Source: Brachionus rotundiformis | Lineage: Eukaryota > Rotifera > Eurotatoria > Ploima > Brachionidae | DNA: 64,000 bases | Direction of reading: 5' to 3' | Assembly (NCBI GenBank): GCA_016802295.1 | Contig: JAESIW010000020.1 | Location: 4,626,821-4,690,820, forward strand | Translations under genes and position numbers: made by a program | The notes under the pieces: model-generated | The model's database searches: none | What the model saw: the letters and a program-made list of their open reading frames with translations, nothing else | What the model was told of the DNA's origin: nothing | Shown here: piece by piece, positions 25,102 through 35,928 of the stretch | Layout of the letters: each line of letters starts with the position of its first letter | Numbering within the stretch: position 1 is the first letter of the stretch

Positions 25102-26861
25102 TTACTTGGCCTTGTCCCTTGGTTCGATGACATTTCTCTTTTGGAAACTCTTGTACCGGTCTACCATAATATTTCCCTCAGGCTAAAAATATTTTGATTT
25201 TAATTTAAGACTTAAAATGCTTGTATATACTTTTAAAGTCCTTAAACTTCCTGTAATTTCGTTGCTGAGTTTTAGCTCCAGTTCGGGCTCTTCGTATTTT
25301 AACGAGCCAAGTCGTTTGGGTGAATACATTTCTTTGCGTTGCTGTTCAGCTTCTTTTTTAAGGCGTTGCTCTTCTCGTTTTCGCTCTTCTTCGTTAATTT
25401 CCTTTTTGATGGACTTCAATCTGAAAATTTCATTTTGCTGAATACGCTGTTGTTTTTCATTTTCTTTTTGCTTAAGCTAGAAAAAAAATTTAATATCAAT
25501 ATTTGGTAATATGTTTTCTTACCTTGATTTTTTCTAAAATCTGCTTTAGCTTTCGTTTGACCTTAGTCTCATTGTTTTTTTTCTCCGCTTTGGTTGGTAG
25601 CTTGTCCACAGCTTCTTTTGTATCCAATTCTGTCTTCTCATCTGTCTTGTTGAACAAAGTATCAACTGCCATCTCTTCCAGCCATAGTTTCTATAATTTA
25701 AGTTTAAAATTTTTTTAATAAATCGAATATATAAAAATAAACTCAACCTCAATTTGATCCCAGCTCATTTTTTTGATGTTATTTGTTTGTTTTCTCATAT
25801 CCTTTTGTTCTTTTTTGAGTTTTTCCAGCTCTATGAAATGAGCTCGCAGGAGCAAATCTTGATGATCATCAAAATCCGGGTTATACGAAGCTCCAGGATG
25901 AGGAACTTCTAGTTTTGGCACCGCAGACTTTGGTTGAATTGGATTTTCTGGTTTCTATTTTGAAATATTGCTTATTCAAGTAAATTAAAAACAACAATTA
26001 CCTTTGACAAAATTTGTTTTGTATATTTGAGAAAATTTTCCTCAATTTCGGTTCTAACTGGCTCTTTATTAGCTTAAAAATAATAATATTTAAATTTCAT
26101 GGTAAGAATGAATCATAAATGACGCAATAAAACTATTTAAATATGATGACTTATGAAATTAAAATAGAATTTAAAAGAATATTTTTTCTAATTTTATTTA
26201 AGAGATAAAAAAATTGAGCAAATTTACCATTCCATATGTCCTCTTGGAAATTAGTTTCGATAAAGATATTTTTACGGTCTTTTGATCTTGACACAACTTT
26301 TTTAATTTTTTTCTTTTTTTTAATTATATCCTTTAAGATAACTGTGTTTTCTTTGTCAGCTTTTTTGCTCAAAATATTTTCTAATTTTTTCTCAGAAATC
26401 TTGTTTTTTTTATCTTGGATTTTTTTCTGTCGTTTGGAGCTTTCGTCAGGCTTTTGGTTGTTTTTTATTATATGAGCCGGATAGCTCATTGGGTCAGGTT
26501 GAAGATTCTTGTAACATTTTAGATTTTCCAATCTTTCTTCTAAAGTGAGTCTTTTTTTTCTTACTGGCTCTTGATTTTCGTTTGATGAATGAGGCGTTTT
26601 CTCTTTCTTAATGAAGAAAAGATCTTCGTCTTTTTTCTCGGATAGGACACCACTGGAAGTAAAATTTTAGTTAAATTTTAAATGATTAAAAACGAACCCT
26701 TGGTATTTTTGTTGTCTTAAATCATCAATGCCTTGTTCCACTTCGACAATGTCAGTTTTTTTCCAATTTTTTCTCTTATGCTTCACTAATTTTTGTTTTT
26801 TTTTCTTGTTATGGACCGAATTATTCGGATTTAGCGGATCCTCTAGGTTTAGAGTAAGCAT
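25102..26861 (-). CDS. NOP53: Ribosome biogenesis protein NOP53 (GLTSCR2)
   Basis: NOP53 is a nucleolar factor in 60S subunit maturation that recruits the exosome for 5.8S/ITS2 processing. Exons: 26861-26698, 26652-26228, 26072-26002, 25954-25748, 25690-25523, 25476-25231, 25182-25102; about 453 residues. Family landmarks: KRKNWKK and IDDLRQQ near the start, then GGVLSEKKDEDLFFI, a long Lys-rich region, EDIWN, the core PHPGASYNPDFDDHQDLL, a charged coiled coil, and PKRLGSLKYEEPELELKLS followed by SLRTLKPEGNIMVDRYKSFQ and RNVIEPRDKAK. The stop falls directly after DKAK, so the basic tail of about 20 residues present in human NOP53 appears to be missing. It is divergent from kinase C. Confidence 0.92.
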
Positions 26862-27802
26862 TTTCTGTTCAAGATAAAAATAAAAATTAATAATAAAAAT
26901 TCAAAAAAGCATGCTATATTCATTTAATTTTATTAAAATTGCAAATTTTTATTTTAAAAAAATAATGCAAAAATATTTCAACATGGGTTTTTTATTTTGT
27001 CTTATCTACAAGTTTTTAGTTATTTATTAAATTATTATTTAAATTTTTAATGTTATTTCTTTCAAATTAAGTCGAATAAGAATGTTTTGTATAATTATAG
27101 AAATAATGAATATTGTCTTATATTAATTAATCACTTCAAATAATTAAATGTATATAATTGAAATTAATCACATAATTAATATTTTGTGATAATTTCGCAT
27201 TTAAACAAGTAATTTATTCGAAAGATTCACTTAGCTATAAAGTTTTTTATCTAATTCTTTTATTTTTAAGTTGACGCAAATTTTGAGTGGGATAATTTTT
27301 ACATAAGAGAAATTTTTTCTTTTAAAAACACCTAAGACTTAAATTATTTTCCAAAAAATATTTTACAAAATCATATTAAAAACAATAAAGCTCAAAAAAA
27401 TTTATCTTGTTTTTTTTTGATATAATTTAAAAAAGGCTATCATAAATTTTTATATCTTATATTTTAATATCATTTTAGTTTTAATTAGAGAGATTCTTTT
27501 TGTTTTTGATCAAGTGGACATTTCCAATTTTTACTCTTAGTAATCAACTACATATTGAGCTTTATTTTGCTCTTATATTTTGAAACAATTTTTACTGTTC
27601 TAAAAGTAACATATATAGATGTATATATAATTATTTTATTATTCACCAAAATTTAAATATGCAGTTTTTATTTATTTGCTTTAGGGTTTTAAAAATGTTC
27701 ATATTTGATGTCCTTTAAATTATAAATTTTTCATTATTAGATAATATTTTTAATTTTAGTATAGGAAATCGAACGTAATTTTTGTTCTGATAATTCACAA
27801 AA
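26862..27802. other. Divergent intergenic region between NOP53 and kinase C
   Basis: About 940 bp of very AT-rich DNA between two divergent start codons, expected to contain both promoters. No element was identified. Confidence 0.55.
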
Positions 27803-29303
27803 ATGAGTAAAAAAAAAGAAGGTAAAATTATTTAAATTGAAAATCGAAAAACAAGGCTTTATTTTTCTTAAAGCATCAAAACATTCGTTTCATGTGCCTT
27901 TGCCAGCGCCGTCGCCAGTACCCAAGACTAATCGGTATAATTTGATTTTTCGATTTAATTAAAAAAATCGAATTTAACAATTTTTTATTGATTTTGTGTT
28001 TGATTTAAGTGATTTAGACTTGGCAAGGGAATGTAAAATTACTTTAACAGAAAATGGTGAACAAAAAGAGTATATTGTAAATTTTAATGAACTTGAAAGG
28101 GGAGATTTGCTTGGAAGAGGGCAATTTGGTACTGTGACAAAAATGTTTCATAGACCTTCAAATACTACTTTTGCTGTTAAAGTAACTTCACTGTTCTATT
28201 TTAAATAATATTAAATATCTAAGTTTACGTAAGATGATCAATGATGACTTAATGGAAGGAAGTGACAGTCAAAATCAAGCCATGGATTTAAAAGCCCCTT
28301 TGAAAATGGGTGATAAATGTCCTAGTTTGATCAAATTTTTTGGTGCTATTCATGCTGAGGTAAACCATTTGTAAAACAAATTACCGACATTCAATAAATG
28401 TTGTTTTAAAGTCAGCCATTTGGATTCTCACTGAAGTAATGGACACTTCTTTGGATCGATTTTATTTAAAAGTCTTTGCTTTGGATATGCAAATGACAGA
28501 ATTGTTTCTATCCAAAGTTGCTCACGCAGTAATGGCTGCATTGAATTACATGAAGCAGTTGCACATGATGCATAGAGATATAAAGCCATCCAATATACTT
28601 TTAAATTATACAGGTGAGATTAAAGTATGCGATTTTGGTATTAGTGGATTCACAACAAACTCAGTTTGTAAAACATTCAAAGGCTGTCAACGATACATGC
28701 CGGTAATCATCGAATAAACAATTTTTTATCAATAAATTTGTTTGTTTATAGCCTGAAAAAATTGACCCGTCTTTATCTGGAGAAGGATACTCCATAAAAT
28801 CAGACATCTGGAGTTTGGGAATTAGCTTGGTAAATTTTATATTTTATTCTCTACTGTACGAAAAGACTTTGATTCCGATCTTTTAGCAATATTTGAAAAT
28901 AATTAATTTTCAGTCAAAAAAGATTTTTTTTAAATTAAGGAAATATTTATAGTTTTTGTAAATTTTTTTAGATTGAAATAGCAACAGGTCATCATCCATT
29001 TAAAGATTCAGCAGGTTTATTAGGTCTAATCAAAGTTATTGTATCAAAGGATCCACCGAAACTAGATGAAACAAAATTTAGTCCTGAAATATGTGATTTT
29101 ATAGATAGATCGTAATTCTAACAATTTTTATTGATTTTTTTTCTAATTTTATTTAAAGTTTGGTCAAAATTCCTGAAAGTAGAGCCTCTTGCTCAGAGTT
29201 ATTGGATCACGAATTTATCAAGAAATACTTAGAAACACCAAACGACTTGGAATATATTAAAAAAGTTATGGACGAAGTTAAAAAAGATCAAGTTGATTCT
29301 TAA
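27803..29303 (+). CDS. MKK3/6-like MAP kinase kinase C, canonical motifs
   Basis: Dual-specificity kinase of the p38-activating group. Exons: 27803-27821, 27874-27934, 28010-28181, 28234-28359, 28412-28702, 28752-28829, 28972-29111, 29159-29303; 343 residues. The N-terminus is short and basic, then proline-rich, then NRDLDLARECK, which resembles PPRDLDSKACIS of MKK6. Catalytic motifs are intact: GRGQFGTV, VK lysine in TFAVK, MDTSLDRFY, HRDIKPSNILL, CDFGISG, activation loop TNSVCKTFKGC with both Ser and Thr, PPEKIDPS, and GYSIKSDIWSLGIS. The activation segment is one residue shorter than in human MKK6. This is the only one of the three local paralogs with an unaltered DFG, so it is the likely functional p38 kinase kinase. 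A basic docking motif may lie in the first exon (MSKKK). Confidence 0.92.
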
Positions 29304-29620
29304 ATACAAACATATCGGTTCGGATAATCTAGAACTGCAATTTAATATCAAAGACCAGAATTTGTCTGAAAAAAAAATAAAACTGTAAACTGTCCAAATT
29401 CAGGAAAATTGAATTTTTTTATTTTTAATTAATTAATCGATTTTAAATTTTACTTTTCTATCAAAATCGAATTTCACTTTGCTTTGTTTTGTAATTTTTT
29501 TGATAAAAATTTTAATAAATTATACTGCATCGAAAAATAAATAGAAAAATATAGCTACATAGATTATTGAATATTTAGGAGATAATAAACGATTAGATTA
29601 ATTATGACTTAATAATAACA
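29304..29620. other. Intergenic downstream of kinase C
   Basis: AT-rich, contains the 3' end of kinase C. No other feature seen. Confidence 0.5.
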
Positions 29621-29629
29621 ATATAAATA

Positions 29630-30094
29630 AGCTACAGCAAGACTATCTACCATAGGTGGCCTCCTTGCACAACACACATAAAAAATTGAAATAGAAAAAG
29701 CTGCAAAGGAAATGGCAATTTTAAAAATAAGTGTTAATGTACAAGATTATTGACAACACCGGAAGGCATCATATCCGCTCTTGAACTTGTTGACTGAGTC
29801 GGCGTCTGCGACTGTAGCAGGCAGGGCATTCCACTCGTTTACTATCCTGTTGGTGAGTGTGTTTGCCAATTGTAGGCAATTGGTGGAGGCCCAGCCAGAC
29901 AGTCTTCATGCATGAGCTCTGATACCTCTGGCAGGTCCGGGTTGGGATAGTGAACTTGCGGGAATCGGGGGATTAACCCAGCTCACTTCGTTAATGCCTT
30001 TGGTGAGTTTGAATATTTGGATCAGGTCCCCACGAACACGGCGCTCATGAATGGGAGTTAGTCCAAGGACGGCAAGACAGTCTTCGTAGCACCA
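29630..30094 (-). mobile_element. 5'-truncated non-LTR retrotransposon (CR1/Jockey-like), C-terminal end of reverse transcriptase ORF
   Basis: A GC-richer block in AT-rich DNA. On minus, 30094-29747 reads in one frame with a single internal TGA at about 29907-29911. Recognisable phrases are IHERRVRGDLIQIFKLTKGI, TNRIVNEWNALP and ADADSVNKFKSGYD, ending FRCCQ and a stop. These match the usual C-terminal end of ORF2 in CR1/Jockey-type LINEs (ERR.RGDLIQ.YK, R.VNDWN.LP, VNSFK). The endonuclease and catalytic reverse transcriptase domains are absent, so it cannot move. Sequence down to about 29630 looks like its 3' untranslated tail. Insertion left no obvious target duplication. Confidence 0.85.
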
Positions 30095-30511
30095 ATTTCT
30101 AAATTCTATTTCAACTTAGAGAAATTTCAATGATTAGATTAAAACAAATATCAAATTTTAATTTCTAGGAGATATTTTATATAGAAATTATTTTTTATTT
30201 CCTTTATATTTAATTTTTAAGTGGTTTATTTTTAAGTTTTACAAGTTTATAAAAATCTAGTTTATTTTTTTTTAATTTTATCTTATTCTGATGACCCTAA
30301 AACCTAAAATTAGACCAAAAATATTAAAAAAAATTTAAATAATATAAAGGTTTGACCATTTAATACTAAATACTTAAATAAATTGATTATTTAATAATTA
30401 TTTAATACTTAAATAAAATTACATTACATTTGTAAAAATTATATAAAAATCAAAATAGAAAAAATTTTTAAAAATTAGTTAAGTCTTAAATAAATAATCA
30501 TTAATTTGAAT
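30095..30511. other. Intergenic between LINE remnant and PLAC8 cluster
   Basis: About 415 bp of extremely AT-rich DNA with simple A/T runs and no gene. Confidence 0.55.
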
Positions 30512-31054
30512 TCAAATTTCTCCTTGGGCCATTAACTCTCTTTTCATTTGTATTGTTGCGCAACATGGACAACTAAAATATAAAATTAAACTAAAATTTC
30601 TGATAAGAATCTAATACCATATAGCTGCCATTGCATCCTTGTCAATATGTCCCTTTTATTATCAATTCTATTTTTAAATATTATAAATTATTTAAACAGA
30701 AGCTGACTTTTATTCGGTATGATCCTCTGATTTTTGATCGTAAATTACCTAAGCTCTTGGGTTTCAAATAAGTACAAATATATTCCTATTTAAAAAGTTA
30801 ATTTATAATTTTTATCTTCAAATTGATATACTCTAGCATCAGTAAACAAAATACATTGAAGACTTTGATTTAAAAATTACTAAAAGAATTTTACAGAAAA
30901 AAAAGAATTACCATGGAAGACAAAAAAGTCCTAAACAGCATAACTTACAATCGGAACAGCAATCACATAACCCATAGGTCCAGTTATATTCATAATTCAA
31001 GGAATTGTATGATTTCTTAGGTTGAGCAAATCGTGTAGTCCTTAATACAACCAT
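30512..31054 (-). CDS. PLAC8 family cysteine-rich protein, gene 1 of 4
   Basis: Exons: 31054-30912, 30862-30832, 30785-30708, 30652-30618, 30572-30512; about 115 residues. The PLAC8 core is visible as YGLCDCCSDCKLCCLGLFCLPC at the first splice, then a degenerate middle, a basic LRSKIRGSYRIK, and the closing CCPCCATIQMKREL. PLAC8 proteins are small membrane-associated cysteine-rich proteins; some transport or regulate metal ions or cell size. The third exon is only 78 bp against 114-117 bp in the plus-strand paralogs, deleting the cysteine/tryptophan hydrophobic section. The first exon carries its own in-frame ATG, so unlike the plus-strand copies it needs no separate leader exon. Start is divergent from the PLAC8 gene at 31391. 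Confidence 0.8.
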
Positions 31055-31390
31055 ATAAATATTTTCTCAGCAAATGTGTTTTAAGAACAATCTCTATACA
31101 TTTTAATAACGCAAAAAACTGTCAAATATTTAAAAAAATTAAAATTTTACTTAAAAAAAAATTATAAAATAATAACATTCAATTTATTTTTCAACAATTA
31201 TTCCAAGATCTGCTTCGCAAAATGAATAAAATTATTTTGATTATTTTTAAATTTTAAATCCTTAAAAGCTAATTTCTATAGTTATTTATAATTGAAGGTA
31301 AATTTCAATTATTGAGCTTTTAAATATTTTTGTCTAAATTTTTTATTTTTTCAATTTGATTACTTAATCTGGTCTTTATTAAAGCCAAAT

Positions 31391-31983
31391 ATGCCTCAAA
31401 GAAAGTATTTTAATTACTGAACTTTTAATATTTATGAGAATACATTTTAAAAAGAATTCGCCCAATATTTGATAATCAGCCTATAAAACAAGATTCAGAA
31501 TTAGCTCATAACAATAAATTTTCATATGATTTTTGTAGTTGCTGTGTTGATTGTAAACTTTGCTGCTGTGGGACATTTTGCTTACCATGGTATATTTTTA
31601 ATGAGATGAATGCAATTTTTTTCTATTTATCTTTATTTTTCAGTATGATATGGAGTCTATATATGGATGCGCAAGTTTTTAAATTATCTAATTTAATATA
31701 AAATTTATTTTCCACACAGGAAGGCTGTTGCGCTGGCTGTTGGCAGTTTTTTACAATATTTCTCCCGCTCAACTGTTTTTGCTCAAATATGAGTTTTATC
31801 CGTACTAAACTAAGAGCAACATATAAGCTTCATGTAAATTTTAAAAATCTTAAAGAATAGAATTGATAGATCAAAATTTAAAAGGGAAGCATTTTAGAAG
31901 ATATGCTTTATACTTCATGTTGTCCCTGTTGCTCTGTAATACAAATGAAATTAGAACTACAGAATCAAGGGGTTATTGATTAA
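31391..31983 (+). CDS. PLAC8 family cysteine-rich protein, gene 2 of 4
   Basis: Exons: 31391-31404, 31455-31589, 31644-31674, 31720-31833, 31885-31983; about 130 residues. The first exon (MPQR plus two bases) is inferred from phase and splice sites; the rest is firm. Core: FCSCCVDCKLCCCGTFCLPC, then EGCCAGCWQFF, a hydrophobic stretch with further cysteines, SFIRTKLRATYKLH, and SCCPCCSVIQMKLELQNQG. The 31-bp third exon is the same length in three of the four paralogs. Middle hydrophobic segments suggest membrane association. It forms a divergent pair with the gene at 30512. Confidence 0.85.
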
Positions 31984-32795
31984 AAAAATTTTCAATAAAC
32001 ATTTTATTTAATAAACGAACTCGCTTGAATTAAGATCAATTGAATAATATTTTTAGTATTAAATAGATTTATCTTTTAAAAAATTTGAATATTTATTTGT
32101 AATAAAACGCGACAAACAGAATTCCACAAATTTTAAATAAAATACAAATCTTTAATAAATGTTAACACTTATTTGATATTTTTTTTTTGACATCTTTTAA
32201 AAAATTAAATTAACTTAATATAAGAAGCAGTAAAAAAAGATTTAACACGCTTTTACATAAATTACAAAATGTTAAGTGCAAGTATTTTGGGAGAAAAGTT
32301 TTCCGATATTTTCAAGAATAACGAAGCTTTGGCAACAAAAATTATTTGGAAGATCTTTGGTACTTAATGCACTTATTATAGTGATTATTAAAACTAGTTA
32401 TTATATGAATTTAATATGATTTAAAGTCAATGATAGCAAAAAGAAATATTTAAATAAAGTTTAACTTCTTTTGAATCATATGTTTCATTATTTCAATTAA
32501 AACTCAAAGAAAACAAATTAAAAAATTATCAAAATGTCATTATTTTTTCCTCTAAAAATGGCTTATCAATAAATATTGTAGAAAATTTTAAAAATTGTTT
32601 GGAAATCTAAAAATATTTGATTATAATCTTAGCAAAAAACTTAAGTGTCCTTTTCTTAAGCTATCTGGATGCTCTTATCTCTAAAGAGCGTCTTTCAAAG
32701 ATTTTATCTTTTTATTGAAGGATGAAATTAAAAACTACAATATGAATTTTATTAAAAGATAAATTTATTTTTACAATAGCATAAAATTTAATTTT
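31984..32795. other. Intergenic with a short open frame
   Basis: Mostly AT-rich. A 32-codon ATG-to-stop frame at about 32269-32367 on plus (MLSASILGEKFSDIF...) has balanced composition and could be a small exon, but no splice partner or family was recognised, so it is not called as a gene. Confidence 0.35.
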
Positions 32796-33576
32796 TTGAA
32801 AAAAAAAATGTTGAAGATTTTTTTCATTCTTTATCTTTTTATCAATTTGTATCAATGCAAAATTAAAGATCACAAACTAGAATCAATAGAAACCGAGTAT
32901 GAAATTTTTGAACCCTTTAAAATAGAAAAGCTTGACGACTATTTTAATTATTTCAAAAAAGTAATTCAAATAACTTTTTGTTTAATATAATTAATTGCTT
33001 CATAGGAGCTTGGCATAAATGAATTAAAGAAATTCTATTTGAAAATATCTCATTTGGAGTCAGATACTCAAAAAATGATAAATGCCAATGAAATCGATTC
33101 TGAAAAAGCTCAAACTGAATTTATAAATGCTGGTTTAAAAACGATTCACAAAAATTTTCTCTTAGATAAAAGTTTCGATTCTTTTCTGGAAAAATTAAAA
33201 AGTTAAATTTAAATAAAACGATTATTTTATTTGTTAATATGATTTTTTTAAAGAAAAAATTGATACCAATAACGAAATTAGTTCTGTTGAAAATAATGGA
33301 AAGTAATTTTTATTAAAATGATTATTTATTATTTTAAAAGCTTTTATTCTAAAAAGAAATAATAAGTATGAAGACGAAAATTCAATTAATATGGTAATGT
33401 TTATATATTATAAATAATTTATTTAAAATTCGTAATTTTAGCAAAAAATGTTTATAAAGCCAATTAAAAAAAATTCCGATTTCATGAAAGTTGAATTTAG
33501 TGGTGTACATCCAAAATTTTTTGATGATGAATTATTTGAATCAGAAAATAACAATTTTCTCGACATTTTTCAGTAA
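32796..33576 (+). CDS. Secreted protein of unknown family
   Basis: Five exons: 32796-32960, 33006-33201, 33254-33302, 33357-33393, 33442-33576; 193 residues when joined in phase. The start has two ATGs; either gives a clear signal peptide (MLKIFFILYLFINLYQC) with cleavage expected after about residue 20. The mature part is acidic to neutral, helical in appearance and rich in Lys, Glu, Asn and Phe, with only one cysteine, near the signal cleavage site. It closes with an acidic FDDELFESENNNFLDIFQ. No domain is recognised. It lies between two divergent PLAC8 pairs and shares no similarity with them. The second and fourth exon boundaries were chosen by phase and are less certain. Confidence 0.6.
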
Positions 33577-33749
33577 ATCTAATTTAGGATTTTTTTCGAA
33601 TTTTTAGAAATAATAAACATTCAAATAAGTAATAAAATTAAAACCTTAGTTTATATGTTTAAAAAATAAAAATTTAGATCACAAAACTTGAGTTTTATTC
33701 ATAAGCTCTAATAAAAATAAATGAATTTTTAAACGCACTTTTTTAATAA

Positions 33750-34443
33750 TTAATTCATAATTTCACCACGAGCCATCAACTCTTTTTTAAGCTGGATCAG
33801 GGTACAACATCGACAGCTAAATAAAAACATGTTTAATCTATATTTTGAAGAAAAGTTAAAATATTACAATAAAGATGCTGCCGCATCACAATCTAGACTT
33901 CCCTAAAAATTAATTTATTAGAGTTATAAAAATGTGATCTCTTTATTCTTGAAAATTGCTATTTTACTTTTATCTTATATGTACTTCTAATTTTGGACCT
34001 AAGATTCGCAATACTGTGAGACCAAGCAATAGTACCAATATATTCTCTAGCATCTGTCATCACGATGCATTCCATACTTAAAAAGATCTAAATATTCAAA
34101 TCAAAAATAAACATTATTTAAAATTTGTTTACCATGGTAAGCAAAAGAATCCCAAACAACAGATTTTACAATCACTGCAGCACTCACAAAGGCCATACTG
34201 CCAATCGTCTTGGAAATCTAGCGGAGTGTACATTCTTTTTGGTTGGATAAACCTAGGCGTATTATTGACACTACCACTTAAATAAAATATTTTTATATTT
34301 TTAATAATTTTTTCATTATAAATTGTTTACACTTTACTCATTATTGGAACAGATATTTCTACACCTAAAAATAATTAAAAATAAATAAGATTAATCAATA
34401 AATACAAAAAAGTGAAAATTAATATTTGGTTGCTAATAGCCAT
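33750..34443 (-). CDS. PLAC8 family cysteine-rich protein, gene 3 of 4
   Basis: Exons: 34443-34406 and 34364-34338 (both tentative), 34276-34133, 34076-33968, 33902-33868, 33816-33750; 139 residues if all are joined, and phases agree throughout. Core: YGLCECCSDCKICCLGFFCLPC, then a fused middle exon ECIVMTDAREYIGTIAWS, NLRSKIRSTYKIK, and CRCCTLIQLKKELMARGE. The intron that separates the 31-bp exon from the next exon in the other paralogs is absent, so that exon is 109 bp. Like the gene at 30512 it lacks the cysteine-rich hydrophobic middle, and the two minus-strand genes share LCxCCSDCK and DAREYI. The N-terminal exons would add a hydrophobic leader. Confidence 0.75.
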
Positions 34444-34864
34444 TAAATTCTTTATGACCTAGAAAATGTTTTTAAATCCGTTAGAAAAAAAACAGATTTA
34501 AAATACATATTTAAAAATTTAAATAAAACTCAATTATTAAATTGGAATTTCATGATTTTATTCGTGAATTCCGAAATTGAATAAACAACTCAAAAAAAAA
34601 AAATTTAAAATTTCAAAACATTTAATTATATTTTAGCAGACGAATTATTTAAGCTTTTCTGAATAAAATTCAAAATGTCTGCCTTTTAATAAAAACTTAA
34701 TTTGGTTGCTTTAAACTCTAGCTAAATCTGACAAAATATTTTTAAATAATAAAAGGTGTTTAGAAACAAAGGTAAATTAAAAACAGCATAAGTTAATTTC
34801 GAATTTTTAAGAAAAATTTATTCTATGATTTTGATTTATTTTGAAATTAGGTTTTAGAAAAAAA
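34444..34864. promoter_or_regulatory. Divergent intergenic region of the second PLAC8 pair
   Basis: About 420 bp between two PLAC8 start codons facing away from each other. It probably holds both promoters; this is inferred from arrangement only, as no motif was recognised. Confidence 0.4.
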
Positions 34865-35554
34865 ATGGACTCTAAGCGCCGAGCAAACAATAATACTGCC
34901 AATTCTAATTATAATAGATTTAATCAAACTGGGTACATTTTTCTTTTAAAAATTTTAAAATCAAAAACTTAATCAATTATTAGTGTAACTATCACAAGTT
35001 CACCACAAAAACATTCATCCGAGCTAACTTATGACAATAAATTTAACTACGATTTCTGTAGCTGCTGTGTGGATTGCAAGCTTTGTTGCTGCGGAACATT
35101 TTGCTTGCCTTGGTAAATTTTTTAATATGATTTTTTCCTTATTTCAACTAAAAAATAGCCTTATATGTGAGATATTCAAAGATGCTAAAGTATTTTTCTT
35201 AAATTTCAAATCAAAAATATCAAATTTAAAAATTTAACAGGAAGGCTCATGTTCTGCATGCTGGCAGTGTTTTACATTTTGTTGGCCATGCTCGGGATTT
35301 TGTTGGTCGAATTTGAGTTTCTTAAGAACAAAAATAAGAGGGGCTTACAAACTTCATGTATGTTTCAAATAAAATGTTTATTATAAAATATATTTTAAAA
35401 AATTTAAAGGGAAGTATTCAAGAGGACCTTTTATATTCTGGATTGTAATATTTTTATCTGAATGTTCAGTAATAATTTTTTCGTGTTTAGATGTCCGTGT
35501 TGTGCTGCGATTCAATTGAAACTAGAAATGAGATCACAAGGGATTACCATCTAA
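34865..35554 (+). CDS. PLAC8 family cysteine-rich protein, gene 4 of 4
   Basis: Exons: 34865-34932, 34984-35112, 35159-35189, 35241-35357, 35410-35444, 35491-35554; 147 residues. The N-terminus is polar and Asn-rich (MDSKRRANNNT). Core: FNYDFCSCCVDCKLCCCGTF followed by CLPC, EGSCSACWQCFTFCWPCSGF, SFLRTKIRGAYKLH and CPCCAAIQLKLEMRSQG. It is closest to the plus-strand gene at 31391 (same DFCSCCVDCKLCCCGTFCLP) but its last coding exon is split in two, as in the minus-strand genes. It is divergent from the gene at 33750, so the cluster looks like a duplicated divergent pair. Confidence 0.88.
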
Positions 35555-35928
35555 TTAAACATTTACTCACTTTTAAATTTATATTAAATGAAAAATTAAT
35601 AGATATAAAATTAATTTGAGTTGAATAAATAAATATTTAATTTAGTTTTTTGGTTTAATTTAAAAAAATTAAGTTTAATCTTTCAAGTTTATTTATTCTG
35701 AATCAATAAGTTTAATCGTGTCTACAAGAACAAAATTAAACTAAGCTTTTGTTGCATAATTGAGAAATTCAAACAATTAAATAATTAGTAATTATTGAAT
35801 CAAATATTTTTTAATTTTATAAACATTTGAAAAATTAAACAAATATATAGTTAAAAAATGCATTTATTAAAAAACAGTTAATTAAAAAAGTTGGCGTTTA
35901 TTAAAAAAAATTAAAAAAAATTAATTTT
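35555..35928. other. Convergent intergenic between PLAC8 gene 4 and FSIP1
   Basis: About 370 bp of AT-rich DNA. No gene seen. Confidence 0.55.

Noticed and set aside
32269..32367. 32-codon ATG-to-stop frame on plus
   Set aside because: Balanced composition but too short, with no signal peptide and no splice partner found; kept only as a note.
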